From Mesorhizobium caraganae (GTDB lineage: Bacteria > Pseudomonadota > Alphaproteobacteria > Rhizobiales > Rhizobiaceae), in assembly GCF_016836705.1 (NCBI RefSeq), contig NZ_JAFCGY010000009.1, forward strand, positions 62,001 to 126,000: DNA of 64,000 nt, given 5' to 3'. The notes under the pieces are model-generated. The model was not told where the DNA came from. It saw nothing but the letters and a program-made list of their open reading frames with translations, and did not search any database. The position numbers were made by a program, and so were the translations under genes. Each line of letters starts with the position of its first letter. The first letter of the stretch is position 1. Positions 52,161-60,238 of this stretch are shown here, one piece after another.

Positions 52161-52628
52161 ATGGATGATGCGCGCATCGATCAATTCGACCGCAAGATAA
52201 TGGCTCTTTTGCAGGGCGACGCGCGGCTCACCAACAACGACCTCTCTGAACGCGTGAACCTGTCGGCGTCGCAATGCTCGCGCCGCCGCCAGCGGTTGGA
52301 GGACGACGGCTATATCAAGGGCTATCGCGCCGTGCTCGACCGCGACAAGCTCGGCTTCTCGCTGGTCAACGTCATCTCGGTGACGCTCGCCACCCACAAC
52401 CGCGACAATGCCAGGCGCTTCGGCGAACTCTTGGCACGGCTGCCGGAAGTGCAGGAAGCGCATGCGCTGACCGGCGAGATGGATTATATCTTGAAGGTGG
52501 TGACGCCCGATCTCAAATCACTGTCGGAGTTCGTCAACGGCGTGCTCCTGCCGCACGAATCCGTGCAGCATGTGAAGACGGCGATCGTGCTGGAGACGCT
52601 GAAGGAGACCGGCGCGCTACCGATTTAG
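52161..52628 (+). CDS. Lrp/AsnC family transcriptional regulator
   Basis: A 155-residue Lrp-type regulator starting MDDARIDQFDRKIMALLQGD, with GGAGA 7 bp upstream. The HTH is LTNNDLSERVNLSASQCSRR, and the RAM effector domain follows (LVNVISVTLATHN; EVQEAHALTGEMDYILKVV). It is divergent to hppD and probably activates it in response to aromatic amino acids. This specificity is inferred from position. Confidence 0.92.
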   Translation: MDDARIDQFDRKIMALLQGDARLTNNDLSERVNLSASQCSRRRQRLEDDGYIKGYRAVLDRDKLGFSLVNVISVTLATHNRDNARRFGELLARLPEVQEAHALTGEMDYILKVVTPDLKSLSEFVNGVLLPHESVQHVKTAIVLETLKETGALPI

Positions 52629-52661
52629 TTTTCCTGGATCCTATCGGATGAGCCGGCGGGA

Positions 52662-52829
52662 CAGCGCCCCCTCTGTTCTGCCGGACATCTCCTCCACGAG
52701 GGGGGGAGATCAGATGTCGTGCGGGCTTTCGCCAATCGCTAGCGTTGCAGGAAAGGCGTCACCGGCGAAGCGCTAATCTCCCCACCTGTGGGGGGGAGAT
52801 GTCCGGCAGGACAGAGGGGGCGCCAAGGG
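52662..52829. repeat. Palindromic intergenic repeat (copy I)
   Basis: The outer arms CAGCGCCCCCTCTGTTCTGCC and GGCAGGACAGAGGGGGCGCC (20 bp each within) and inner CCACGAGGGGGGGAGATC / ATCTCCCCACCTGTGGGG arms lie between the convergent lrp gene and the DUF442 gene. Confidence 0.8.
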
Positions 52830-52871
52830 TCGCCAACTTGTGGAAGTGGCCTTGGCAATCGCCCTAACCCT

Positions 52872-53210
52872 TCACCCCTTCGACTGCTGAATAAGCCCAT
52901 ACAAATTCGTGCACCGCGCTCCAGATCGGCAATAAGCAAACACCGGCCCTTCGAGCGCGTCTAGCGCCTCGGCCTGATCCTCGACATTCTCGGCGGTGAT
53001 CTGGCCGCTGATCACCGGGATGTAGCGGAAGGCCAGCCCGGCGGCTTCGACCGCCGCCTTGACGCTGTCGGCCGAAGGCTGGCCGGGCTGCTCGTCATCC
53101 GGCCGGTTGCAGATCACGCTCTTGAAGCCGGCGGCCTTGATGGCGGCGGCATCTTCGGGCTGGATCTGGCCCGAGACCGAATAGTCCTCGCTGATTTCGC
53201 GATATTCCAT
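52872..53210 (-). CDS. TIGR01244-type sulfur transferase / DUF442 phosphatase-like protein
   Basis: A 112-residue stand-alone DUF442 domain: EYREISEDYSVSGQIQPEDA, GFKSVICNRPDDEQPGQPS, and the active-site loop AYCRSGARCTNLY, a Cys-x5-Arg phosphatase/rhodanese-like loop. Homologues include the N-terminal domain of Blh-type proteins involved in sulfide oxidation in rhizobia. ATG 53210 follows GAGG at 9 bp. An ATG at 53219 is an alternative. It lies 119 bp downstream of the CobW-type gene on the same strand. Confidence 0.85.
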   Translation of the reverse strand: MEYREISEDYSVSGQIQPEDAAAIKAAGFKSVICNRPDDEQPGQPSADSVKAAVEAAGLAFRYIPVISGQITAENVEDQAEALDALEGPVFAYCRSGARCTNLYGLIQQSKG

Positions 53211-53329
53211 GGCTCTCATCCTCGCAATCTGGTTTGGCGCAGAGTCTTGCCACTCTCGAGCGAGGTCGGCAATCCGCGCAACAGGAAATCCTTTTGCGCA
53301 AATAGCCATTCCCCCGGGCAAAATCCACC

Positions 53330-54529
53330 TCAGCCATGTGTCCAGGTCGGGAACGGGTCGGGCAGTCCGCGCCACAGTTCGGGCCGGAAGTCCTCCGTCT
53401 CGACCAGGCAATCGTCCAGTTCGCTGCGGATTTTCCGCTCATCCATCGGTTCGCAGCCGATGAACACCATCTCCTGGCGCCGGTCGCCCCAGACCGGATC
53501 GAGATAGGGTCGCATGCTTTCGCGCCATTCGGCATGGTCGGGCCACCGCTCCTGCGGCACGGCGGCCCACCAAAGACCGCGCTTTTCGGTCCTGACCAGC
53601 GCGCCGGCATGGCTCATTTCACCGACGTGATGCGGCCGGGTCGCCAGCCAGAAAAAGCCCTTGGCGCGCACCACGCCCGGCCATGCGCGATCGATGAACG
53701 CCTGGAACTTCGTTGGCTCGAACGGCTTTCGCGCCCGGTAGACGAAGGAACGGATGCCATACTCCTCAGTCTCCGGGACATGGTCGCGAAAACCGTTGAG
53801 CTCCTTGAACCAGAGCGGGTTCTGTTGCGCCTTATCGAAATCAAAGCGCCCGGTGGCGAGCACCTTGTCGAGCGGCACCTTGCCGAAATCGGCTTCGACG
53901 ATCTCGGCATCGGGATTGAGCGCCCGCACGATCAGCCGCGCCATATCCAGCTGCTGCGAGTTGGCGACGCCGACCTTGTTCAGCACCACAGTGTCGGCGA
54001 ATTCGATCTGCTCGACCAAAAGGTCGACCAGCGCCCGGCTGTCCTGCTCGCCAAGCGACTGGCCGCGCTGCTTGAGGAAATCGGACGATGAATAATCCTT
54101 GAGCAGATTGAGCGCGTCGACCACCGTCACCATCGTGTCGAGACGGGCGACGTCGGACAGGCTGTCGCCATTCTCATCGCGAAAATCGAAGGTCGCGGCG
54201 ACCGGCAGCGGCTCTGAAATCCCGGTGGATTCGATCAGGAGATAGTCGAAGCGGGCTTGTTCAGCGAGCGCGCGAACCTCTTTCAGCAGATCGTCGCGCA
54301 GCGTGCAGCAGATGCAGCCATTCGACATTTCCACCAGTCGCTCATCGGTACGCGACAGGTCGGCGCCGTCGCGCACCAGCTCAGCATCGATGTTGATTTC
54401 GCCCATGTCGTTGACGATGACGGCAACGCGGCGGCCTTCGCGGTTCGACAAAATGTGGTTCAAAAGCGTGGTCTTGCCGGCACAGAGCACGGTGACGGGC
54501 AGGCGTTTGGTTTTGGAGGTTTGCAGCAT
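53330..54529 (-). CDS. COG0523/CobW-family GTPase-like protein with damaged P-loop
   Basis: A 399-residue CobW/ZigA-type metal chaperone. The metal-binding CxCC motif (NGCICCTLRDD), ESTGISEP and VLNKVG motifs and the CobW C-terminal domain are all present. The Walker A motif, normally L-S-G-F-L-G-A-G-K-T-T in this family, reads V-L-C-A-G-K-T-T: four residues are missing and the first glycine of GxxxxGK[ST] is lost. The frame is otherwise intact over the full length. A Zur-like palindrome 77 bp upstream suggests induction under zinc limitation. GTP binding is probably lost unless the deletion is a sequence error. Confidence 0.9.
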   Translation of the reverse strand: MLQTSKTKRLPVTVLCAGKTTLLNHILSNREGRRVAVIVNDMGEINIDAELVRDGADLSRTDERLVEMSNGCICCTLRDDLLKEVRALAEQARFDYLLIESTGISEPLPVAATFDFRDENGDSLSDVARLDTMVTVVDALNLLKDYSSSDFLKQRGQSLGEQDSRALVDLLVEQIEFADTVVLNKVGVANSQQLDMARLIVRALNPDAEIVEADFGKVPLDKVLATGRFDFDKAQQNPLWFKELNGFRDHVPETEEYGIRSFVYRARKPFEPTKFQAFIDRAWPGVVRAKGFFWLATRPHHVGEMSHAGALVRTEKRGLWWAAVPQERWPDHAEWRESMRPYLDPVWGDRRQEMVFIGCEPMDERKIRSELDDCLVETEDFRPELWRGLPDPFPTWTHG

Positions 54530-54605
54530 GTCTGTATCCGAAGGTTCGGCGCGGATGGGCGGGATGGTGTGGCGATCCGCGCGGCTAGGGTAGGGGATCG
54601 ATCTG

Positions 54606-54626
54606 GTATGTTATATTATTACATAC
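54606..54626. promoter_or_regulatory. Putative Zur box
   Basis: The arms GTATGT and ACATAC with a TATATTATT core form a near-symmetric AT-rich site of the ATGTTATA-type seen in alphaproteobacterial Zur boxes. It lies 77 bp upstream of the CobW-type gene and 141 bp upstream of the divergent RidA-like gene. Confidence 0.7.
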
Positions 54627-54766
54627 GTCAACAGATTAGCCCCCCGAAATGAAACCGCACGGGTTCAATTCGCCGTGCGTTGGCTCAAGCGGTTTCGTTC
54701 AGCCGGCCTTGCCCGAAGCCGGCAGCGCCACTAAACAGGCGCCACCGACCAACGAAGGAACCTCCC

Positions 54767-55111
54767 ATGAGCATTCGTCGCATCGATGTTGGCCCGCGCA
54801 TGAGCCAGATCGTCATTCACGGCAACATCGTTTACCTCGCCGGCCAGGTCGGGACGCCTGGCGCCAGCGTCGGCGAACAGACCAAGTCGATCCTGGCCAC
54901 CATCGACGAATTGCTGGCCAAGGCCGGCACCGACAAGACCAAGATCCTGCAAGCGATCATCTGGCTGGCCGACATGGGCACCTTTGCCGAGATGAACAAG
55001 GAATGGGACAAGTGGGTGCCGCAAGGCAACACGCCCGCCCGCGCCACCGGCGAAGCCAAGCTCGCAGGGCCGGAATACACGGTCGAGATTATTATTACGG
55101 CGGCGATCTGA
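54767..55111 (+). CDS. RidA family protein
   Basis: A 114-residue YjgF/YER057c/UK114 (Rid) protein: VYLAGQVGTPGASVGEQTKS, ILQAIIWLADMGTFAEMNKEW (in part), and the C-terminal NTPARATGEAKLAGPEYTVE, where the conserved Arg of the active-site PxR motif is present. RidA proteins hydrolyse reactive enamine/imine intermediates of amino acid metabolism. ATG 54767 is used, since upstream in-frame sequence is non-conserved. It is divergent to the CobW-type gene and might share the Zur-like region. Confidence 0.9.
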   Translation: MSIRRIDVGPRMSQIVIHGNIVYLAGQVGTPGASVGEQTKSILATIDELLAKAGTDKTKILQAIIWLADMGTFAEMNKEWDKWVPQGNTPARATGEAKLAGPEYTVEIIITAAI

Positions 55112-55121
55112 GGCGCGGCGC

Positions 55122-55280
55122 TTTACCCTCCCCCTCGAGGGGAGGGTCGGCGAACAGTCAAAGCGAAGCGGAGACTGTGAGACGGGGTGGGGTCGGCGAG
55201 GCTGCACCTACCCACCCCGCGTCACTAGTGCCGCCGTGCGGCACTCGCTCCGCGACCCTCCCCTCGAGGGGGAGGGTAGA
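55122..55280. repeat. Palindromic intergenic repeat (copy J)
   Basis: The outer arms TACCCTCCCCCTCGAGGGGA and TCCCCTCGAGGGGGAGGGTA are perfect inverted copies. Inner ACGGGGTGGGG / CCCACCCCGC segments also pair. It lies between convergent ridA and hutC, 6 bp from the hutC stop. Confidence 0.85.
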
Positions 55281-55285
55281 AAGCG

Positions 55286-56026
55286 CTACCCTTGCGAAGG
55301 CCTGAACCTTGCCACCAGCGTGTGGCTCTCCGCGGCGTAGGTGAACCTCACCTGCGTCACTGGATACTCCGCGCTCCAGGTCCGGCGCTCGACCACCAGG
55401 CATGGCGCGCCGGTTGCGATGTCGAGGGCTTCGGCAATGTGCCTGTCCGCCGCCACCGCGCGGATGCGGTGCTCGGCCTCGCTCCATGGCACGCGGCCGA
55501 TCAGCCAGGGGCCGGGGGCGATGTCGAGAAATTCTTCCTCAGCGGCTTCCGCGACAGCGGCGAGATTGATCAGCCGCTGCTCATGCGCGAACGGCCGCTT
55601 GCCGGCGAAATGCCGGCATTCGAGCGCCAGCACCTGTCCGGCAGCGCCGAGTTCCAGCAAGCCACGATCCTCGGCGCTGCTGCGCCTTTTCTGCCGCGTC
55701 ACGCGCTCGTAGCGATAGGCCAGGCCGAGCGCCTCGACCTCGATCCTTATGTCATGGATTTCCAGCACCGCCGCCTGCGACTGCGGCTGGCGGACAAAAC
55801 TGCCCGAACGGCGGCGGCGCTCGATCAGCCCGGCCTTGGCCAGTTGCGACAGCGCCTTGTTCACCGTCATGCGCGAACAATTGTATTCGGCCGTCAGTTC
55901 GTGCTCGAACGGGATGCGGAAGCCCGGCACCCAGACGCCGGACAGAATCTTTTCGCTGATGTCGGACAGGATGCGCTGGTGCAGCGAGCCGCCGCCTTCC
56001 ACCGCCGCTGTCTCGATCATGCTCAT
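55286..56026 (-). CDS. hutC: Histidine utilization repressor (GntR family)
   Basis: A 246-residue HutC-subfamily GntR repressor. The N-terminal winged helix contains PFEHELTAEYNCSRMTVNKA and SGSFVRQPQS, and the C-terminal UTRA domain binds urocanate. Its ATG overlaps the hutF stop, so it is co-expressed with hutF. A perfect 14 bp TATGTAT/ATACATA palindrome in the hutF-hutI promoter region is its likely operator, giving urocanate-induced control of both arms of the cluster. Confidence 0.95.
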   Translation of the reverse strand: MSMIETAAVEGGGSLHQRILSDISEKILSGVWVPGFRIPFEHELTAEYNCSRMTVNKALSQLAKAGLIERRRRSGSFVRQPQSQAAVLEIHDIRIEVEALGLAYRYERVTRQKRRSSAEDRGLLELGAAGQVLALECRHFAGKRPFAHEQRLINLAAVAEAAEEEFLDIAPGPWLIGRVPWSEAEHRIRAVAADRHIAEALDIATGAPCLVVERRTWSAEYPVTQVRFTYAAESHTLVARFRPSQG

Positions 56027-57375
56027 GCCGAAAGCGCCATCATCACCTGGCGAAAACGCTCGGCGATTGCCTCGCGCCTGGCATGCCGGCCGCCGCTGAC
56101 CTGCTTTTTACCATGCACCCAGACGCAATCGACCTTGCCGCCATTGGCAAAAATCCAGGCATCGAGAATGGCATCGCCGCTCTTGCCGGCAAGCGAGGGA
56201 TGGTTCTGGTCGAGCGAGACGAAATCGGCCGGACCGCCGGCGGCGATCCGCGACGGACCGGCGCCCAGCGCCACGCTGCCGCCGTCGAGGGCTGCGTCGA
56301 ACAGTGCGCGCCCGGTCGAGCCGCCAGCCACCGCCAGAACATTGCGGGCGCGATGCGCAAGGCGCTGCGAATATTCGAGCTGGCGCAATTCGTCCGGCAG
56401 GCCGATCAGCACATTGGAATCGGAGCCGACGCCGAAGCGGCCGCCCTGTTCGGTGAACAGCGGCGCGGCGAAAGTGCCGTCGCCGAGATTGGCCTCGGTG
56501 ATCGGGCAAAGGCCGGCAATGGCGCCGCTTTTCGCCATGCCGATGATCTCAGTCACGGTCATGTGGGTGGCATGGATCAGGCACCAACGCTTGTCGATGC
56601 CGGCATTGGCGAGCAGCCATTCGACCGGCCGCGCGCCCGACCAGGCGAGGCAGTCCTCGACCTCCTTCACCTGCTCGGCGACGTGGATGTGGATCGGCCC
56701 GTCCGGCGCCATCGCGGCAACGACGCCGAGTTCCTCGGGCGTTGCGGCGCGCAGGCTATGCGGGGCAACGCCGACGACAGCCTGATTCAACGCGCGAACG
56801 GATTCGCGGCTTTTCTCAAGCAAGCGACCGAAGCGATTCACATCGTTGATGAATCGCCGCTGGCCTTCGTTGGGCGCGGCGCCGCCGAACGAAGAATGCG
56901 CATAAAACACCGGCAGCAGCGTCAGGCCTATGCCCGTCTCAACCGATGCGGCGGCAATGCGCTCGGCCATCTCGGCGAGGTTGGCGTAGGGCTTTCCGTC
57001 GCGGTCGTGGTGCAGATAGTGGAACTCGCCGACGCGCGAAAAACCGGCCTCCAGCATCTCGACATAGAGCTGTGCGGCAACTGCCTCGACCTGGTCCGGC
57101 GTCATCGACAGCGCGAAGCGGTACATCACCTCGCGCCAGCTCCAGAAACTGTCGGCCGAGGGGCCGCGCAGTTCAGCCAGCCCTGCCATGCCGCGCTGGA
57201 AGGCGTGGCTGTGCAGGTTCGGCATGCCTGGAACAACAATGGCGTGCCGCTCGTCGCCGGCCTGCGGCGAAGAACCCGGCTCGACCTTCGCGATCTGACC
57301 GCCACTCAGCGAGATCCGCACCTTGTCATGCCAGCCATCGGCCAGCAGCGCCTGTTCCGCAAAGATCGCCGTCAC
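56023..57375 (-). CDS. hutF: Formimidoylglutamate deiminase
   Basis: A 450-residue amidohydrolase that converts N-formimidoyl-L-glutamate to N-formyl-L-glutamate and ammonia, fourth step of the five-step histidine pathway. Metal ligands are visible in NLHSHAFQRG, IHIHVAEQVKEV, LIHATHMT and the Asp in GVGSDSNVL. GTG 57375 with CGGAG 7 bp upstream gives the family's normal length. The longer in-frame extension enters the divergent promoter. hutC follows by ATGA overlap. Its presence with hutG defines the formylglutamate route. Confidence 0.95.
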   Translation of the reverse strand: MTAIFAEQALLADGWHDKVRISLSGGQIAKVEPGSSPQAGDERHAIVVPGMPNLHSHAFQRGMAGLAELRGPSADSFWSWREVMYRFALSMTPDQVEAVAAQLYVEMLEAGFSRVGEFHYLHHDRDGKPYANLAEMAERIAAASVETGIGLTLLPVFYAHSSFGGAAPNEGQRRFINDVNRFGRLLEKSRESVRALNQAVVGVAPHSLRAATPEELGVVAAMAPDGPIHIHVAEQVKEVEDCLAWSGARPVEWLLANAGIDKRWCLIHATHMTVTEIIGMAKSGAIAGLCPITEANLGDGTFAAPLFTEQGGRFGVGSDSNVLIGLPDELRQLEYSQRLAHRARNVLAVAGGSTGRALFDAALDGGSVALGAGPSRIAAGGPADFVSLDQNHPSLAGKSGDAILDAWIFANGGKVDCVWVHGKKQVSGGRHARREAIAERFRQVMMALSA

Positions 57376-57429
57376 GTTTTTCTCCGAATCCGAATTTCCG
57401 ATGACAATAGCACTTGCAGTGCGTTCTAA

Positions 57430-57443
57430 TATGTATATACATA
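57430..57443. promoter_or_regulatory. Putative HutC operator
   Basis: TATGTATATACATA is a perfect palindrome containing the TGTATATACA core known for HutC sites. It lies in the 94 bp gap between divergent hutF and hutI, 27 bp before the hutI ATG, and can repress both directions. Confidence 0.85.
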
Positions 57444-57469
57444 ATCGCCATCCAATCAAACGGAAAAAG

Positions 57470-58702
57470 ATGATGGCGGCACAGAACAAAAGCCGGGCAG
57501 GGGACCTTCACCTTTGGCGCAATGCGCGCCTGGCGACCATGGCCGAAGCCGGACTGGGTATCGTCGAGAAGGGCGCGATCGCCGCCCACGACGGCGTCAT
57601 CGTCTATGCCGGGCCGGAAGCAGACATGCCGTCAGCCCTGGCTCAGGGCAGCGAGACCACCAACTGCGAAGGCCGCTGGATCACCCCCGGCCTGATCGAT
57701 TGCCACACTCATCTCGTCCATGCCGGCAACCGCGCCAACGAGTTCGAGATGCGGCTGGCCGGCGCCACCTATGAAGAGGTCGCCCGTGCCGGCGGCGGCA
57801 TCGTCTCCTCCGTCAAATTCTTGCGCGCTGCCAGCGAAGACGAGTTGGTTGCGCAGACGCTGCCGCGCCTCGATGCGCTGATGGCAGAGGGCGTCACGAC
57901 GGTGGAGGTAAAGTCGGGCTACGGGCTCGATCTCGAAAATGAACAGAAGTCGCTGCGCGCGGCCCGGCGCCTCGACAAGGAGCGGCCGGTGACGGTTCGC
58001 GCCACCTTCCTCGGCGCGCATGCGTTGCCGCCGGAAGCCAAGGGCGACAAGGACGCGTTTGTCGATCTGGTCGCCAACACAATCCTGCCGGCCATCGCCG
58101 CCGAGGGCCTGGCCGACGCCGTCGACGGTTTCTGCGAAGGCATCGCCTTTTCGCCGGAGCAGATCGCCCGCGTCTTCGACAAAGCCAGGGCACTCGGCCT
58201 GCCGGTCAAACTCCATGCCGACCAACTGTCCAACCTTCACGGCGCCGAACTCGCCGCCCGCTATGGCGCGCTGTCGGCCGACCATCTCGAATATACAGAC
58301 GACGCCGGTGCTGCGGCGATGGCCAAGGCCGGCACCGTGGCGACGATCCTGCCCGGCGCCTACTATTTCATTCGCGAAACCAAGAAGCCGCCGATCGGCC
58401 TGTTTCGCCAGCACGGCGTCAAGATGGCCGTCGCCACCGACAACAATCCCGGCACCTCGCCGCTGACCTCGCTGCTCTTGACCATGAACATGGCTGCGAC
58501 CTTGTTCGGCCTGACCGTCGAGGAATGCCTGGCCGGCACCACCCGCGAGGCCGCCCGCGCGCTCGGCCTGCTCGGCCAGACCGGCACGCTCGAGGCAGGC
58601 AAATCCGCCGACCTGGCGATCTGGAACATCGGGCGCCCGGCCGAACTCGTCTACCGCATGGGCTTCAACCCGCTTCATGCCCGCATCTGGAGAGGACAAT
58701 GA
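57470..58702 (+). CDS. hutI: Imidazolonepropionase
   Basis: A 410-residue metal-dependent amidohydrolase that opens imidazolone-5-propionate to formimidoylglutamate (third step). The motif DCHTHLVHAGNRANEFEMRL (20 residues), EVKSGYGLDLENEQKSLRAA (in part), KLHADQLSN and the Asp in AVATDNNPG form the family's metal and substrate sites. Adjacent ATGs at 57470 and 57473 are both possible. hutH follows by ATGA overlap. Confidence 0.96.
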   Translation: MMAAQNKSRAGDLHLWRNARLATMAEAGLGIVEKGAIAAHDGVIVYAGPEADMPSALAQGSETTNCEGRWITPGLIDCHTHLVHAGNRANEFEMRLAGATYEEVARAGGGIVSSVKFLRAASEDELVAQTLPRLDALMAEGVTTVEVKSGYGLDLENEQKSLRAARRLDKERPVTVRATFLGAHALPPEAKGDKDAFVDLVANTILPAIAAEGLADAVDGFCEGIAFSPEQIARVFDKARALGLPVKLHADQLSNLHGAELAARYGALSADHLEYTDDAGAAAMAKAGTVATILPGAYYFIRETKKPPIGLFRQHGVKMAVATDNNPGTSPLTSLLLTMNMAATLFGLTVEECLAGTTREAARALGLLGQTGTLEAGKSADLAIWNIGRPAELVYRMGFNPLHARIWRGQ

Positions 58703-60237
58703 CCGAACTCAACCTGAAGCCCGGCAATGCGACGCTGGCTGACTGGCGCGCGATCTACCGTGGCGCCGTGCCGAAGCTCGACGCTGCCTGTCGCCCGAAG
58801 ATCAAGGCCAGCGCCGAGGCAGTCGCCCGCATCGTTGCCAAGGGTGAGCCGGTCTATGGCATCAACACCGGCTTCGGCAAACTGGCCAGCGTCCGTATTC
58901 CGGCCGCCGACCTCGAAACGCTGCAGCGCAACATCGTTCTGTCGCATGCCGCCGGCGTCGGCGAGCCGATGCCGGTCGCGGTGGTCCGGCTGATGATGGC
59001 GCTAAAACTCGCCAGCCTGGCGCAGGGCGCTTCCGGCGTGCGGCCGCAAACCATCGAATTGCTGGAAGCAATGCTCGCCAACGACGTCATCCCCGTGGTG
59101 CCGGCGCAAGGCTCGGTCGGCGCCTCCGGCGATCTCGCGCCGCTGTCGCACATGACCGCGGTGATGATCGGCGTCGGCGAATGCTTTACCCCGCATGGCC
59201 GCTTCCCGGCCAAGGTTGCTTTCGTCTCGCACGGCCTGGAGCCGGTGACGCTCGGCGCCAAGGAGGGTCTTGCACTGCTCAACGGCACTCAATTCTCGAC
59301 CGCCTATGCGCTGGCCGCTTTGTTCGAGGCCGAAGTGCTTTACCAGTCGGCGCTGGTCGCCGGCGCGCTGTCGACCGACGCCGCCAAGGGTTCGGATGCA
59401 CCCTTCGATCCGCGCATCCATCTCTTGAGAAAGCACCCCGGCCAGATCGAGACGGCGCAAGCGCTGCGCAATCTGATGGCCGGCAGCGCCATCCGTGAAT
59501 CGCACCGCGTCGGCGACGAGCGCGTGCAGGACCCGTACTGCCTGCGTTGCCAGCCGCAGGTGATGGGTGCAGCCCTCAGCGTGTTGCGTCAGGCCGCCGA
59601 TACGCTCGGCACCGAGGCCAATGGCGTCACCGACAATCCGCTGATCTTCGCCGAGGACGATACCGCGCTCTCCGGCGGCAATTTCCACGCCGAGCCGGTG
59701 GCTTTCGCCGCCGACATGATCGCGCTCGCCGTCTGCGAGATCGGCTCGCTGTCGGAACGCCGCATCGCCATGCTGGTCGATCCGGCGCTCTCCGGCATGC
59801 CGGCGTTTTTGACGCCGAAGCCCGGCCTGAACTCCGGCTTCATGATCCCGCAGGTCACGGCGGCGGCACTGGTTTCCGAAAACAAGCAGAAGGCCTATCC
59901 GGCCAGCGTCGATTCCATCCCGACCTCGGCCAACCAGGAAGACCATGTCTCGATGGCGGCGCACGGCGCCCGCCGGCTGATCGGCATGGTGGAGAATGCC
60001 ACGGCCGTCATCGGCATCGAACTTTTGGCCGCCGCGCAAGGCTGCGATTTCCATGCACCGTTGGCGTCGAGCGCGGCCCTTGAAGCCGTGCGCAAGCTGG
60101 TCCGCTCCGAGGTGCCGCATCTCGACACGGACCGGCATTTCCACCCGGACATGGAAAAGGCCATCGCCATGGTGCGCAGCGGCGCCACCATCAAGGCTGC
60201 CGGCGCGGTAACACTACCTTCGATCTCGGGAGCCTGA
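58699..60237 (+). CDS. hutH: Histidine ammonia-lyase
   Basis: A 512-residue lyase eliminating ammonia from histidine to give urocanate, the first step. The self-forming MIO cofactor triad Ala142-Ser143-Gly144 lies in GSVGASGDLAPL at the same residue numbers as in Pseudomonas HutH. YGINTGFGKL at about residue 53 carries the catalytic Tyr, and the length is standard. It is translationally coupled to hutI (ATGA) and followed 2 bp later by hutG. Confidence 0.97.
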   Translation: MTELNLKPGNATLADWRAIYRGAVPKLDAACRPKIKASAEAVARIVAKGEPVYGINTGFGKLASVRIPAADLETLQRNIVLSHAAGVGEPMPVAVVRLMMALKLASLAQGASGVRPQTIELLEAMLANDVIPVVPAQGSVGASGDLAPLSHMTAVMIGVGECFTPHGRFPAKVAFVSHGLEPVTLGAKEGLALLNGTQFSTAYALAALFEAEVLYQSALVAGALSTDAAKGSDAPFDPRIHLLRKHPGQIETAQALRNLMAGSAIRESHRVGDERVQDPYCLRCQPQVMGAALSVLRQAADTLGTEANGVTDNPLIFAEDDTALSGGNFHAEPVAFAADMIALAVCEIGSLSERRIAMLVDPALSGMPAFLTPKPGLNSGFMIPQVTAAALVSENKQKAYPASVDSIPTSANQEDHVSMAAHGARRLIGMVENATAVIGIELLAAAQGCDFHAPLASSAALEAVRKLVRSEVPHLDTDRHFHPDMEKAIAMVRSGATIKAAGAVTLPSISGA

Positions 60238-60238
60238 C

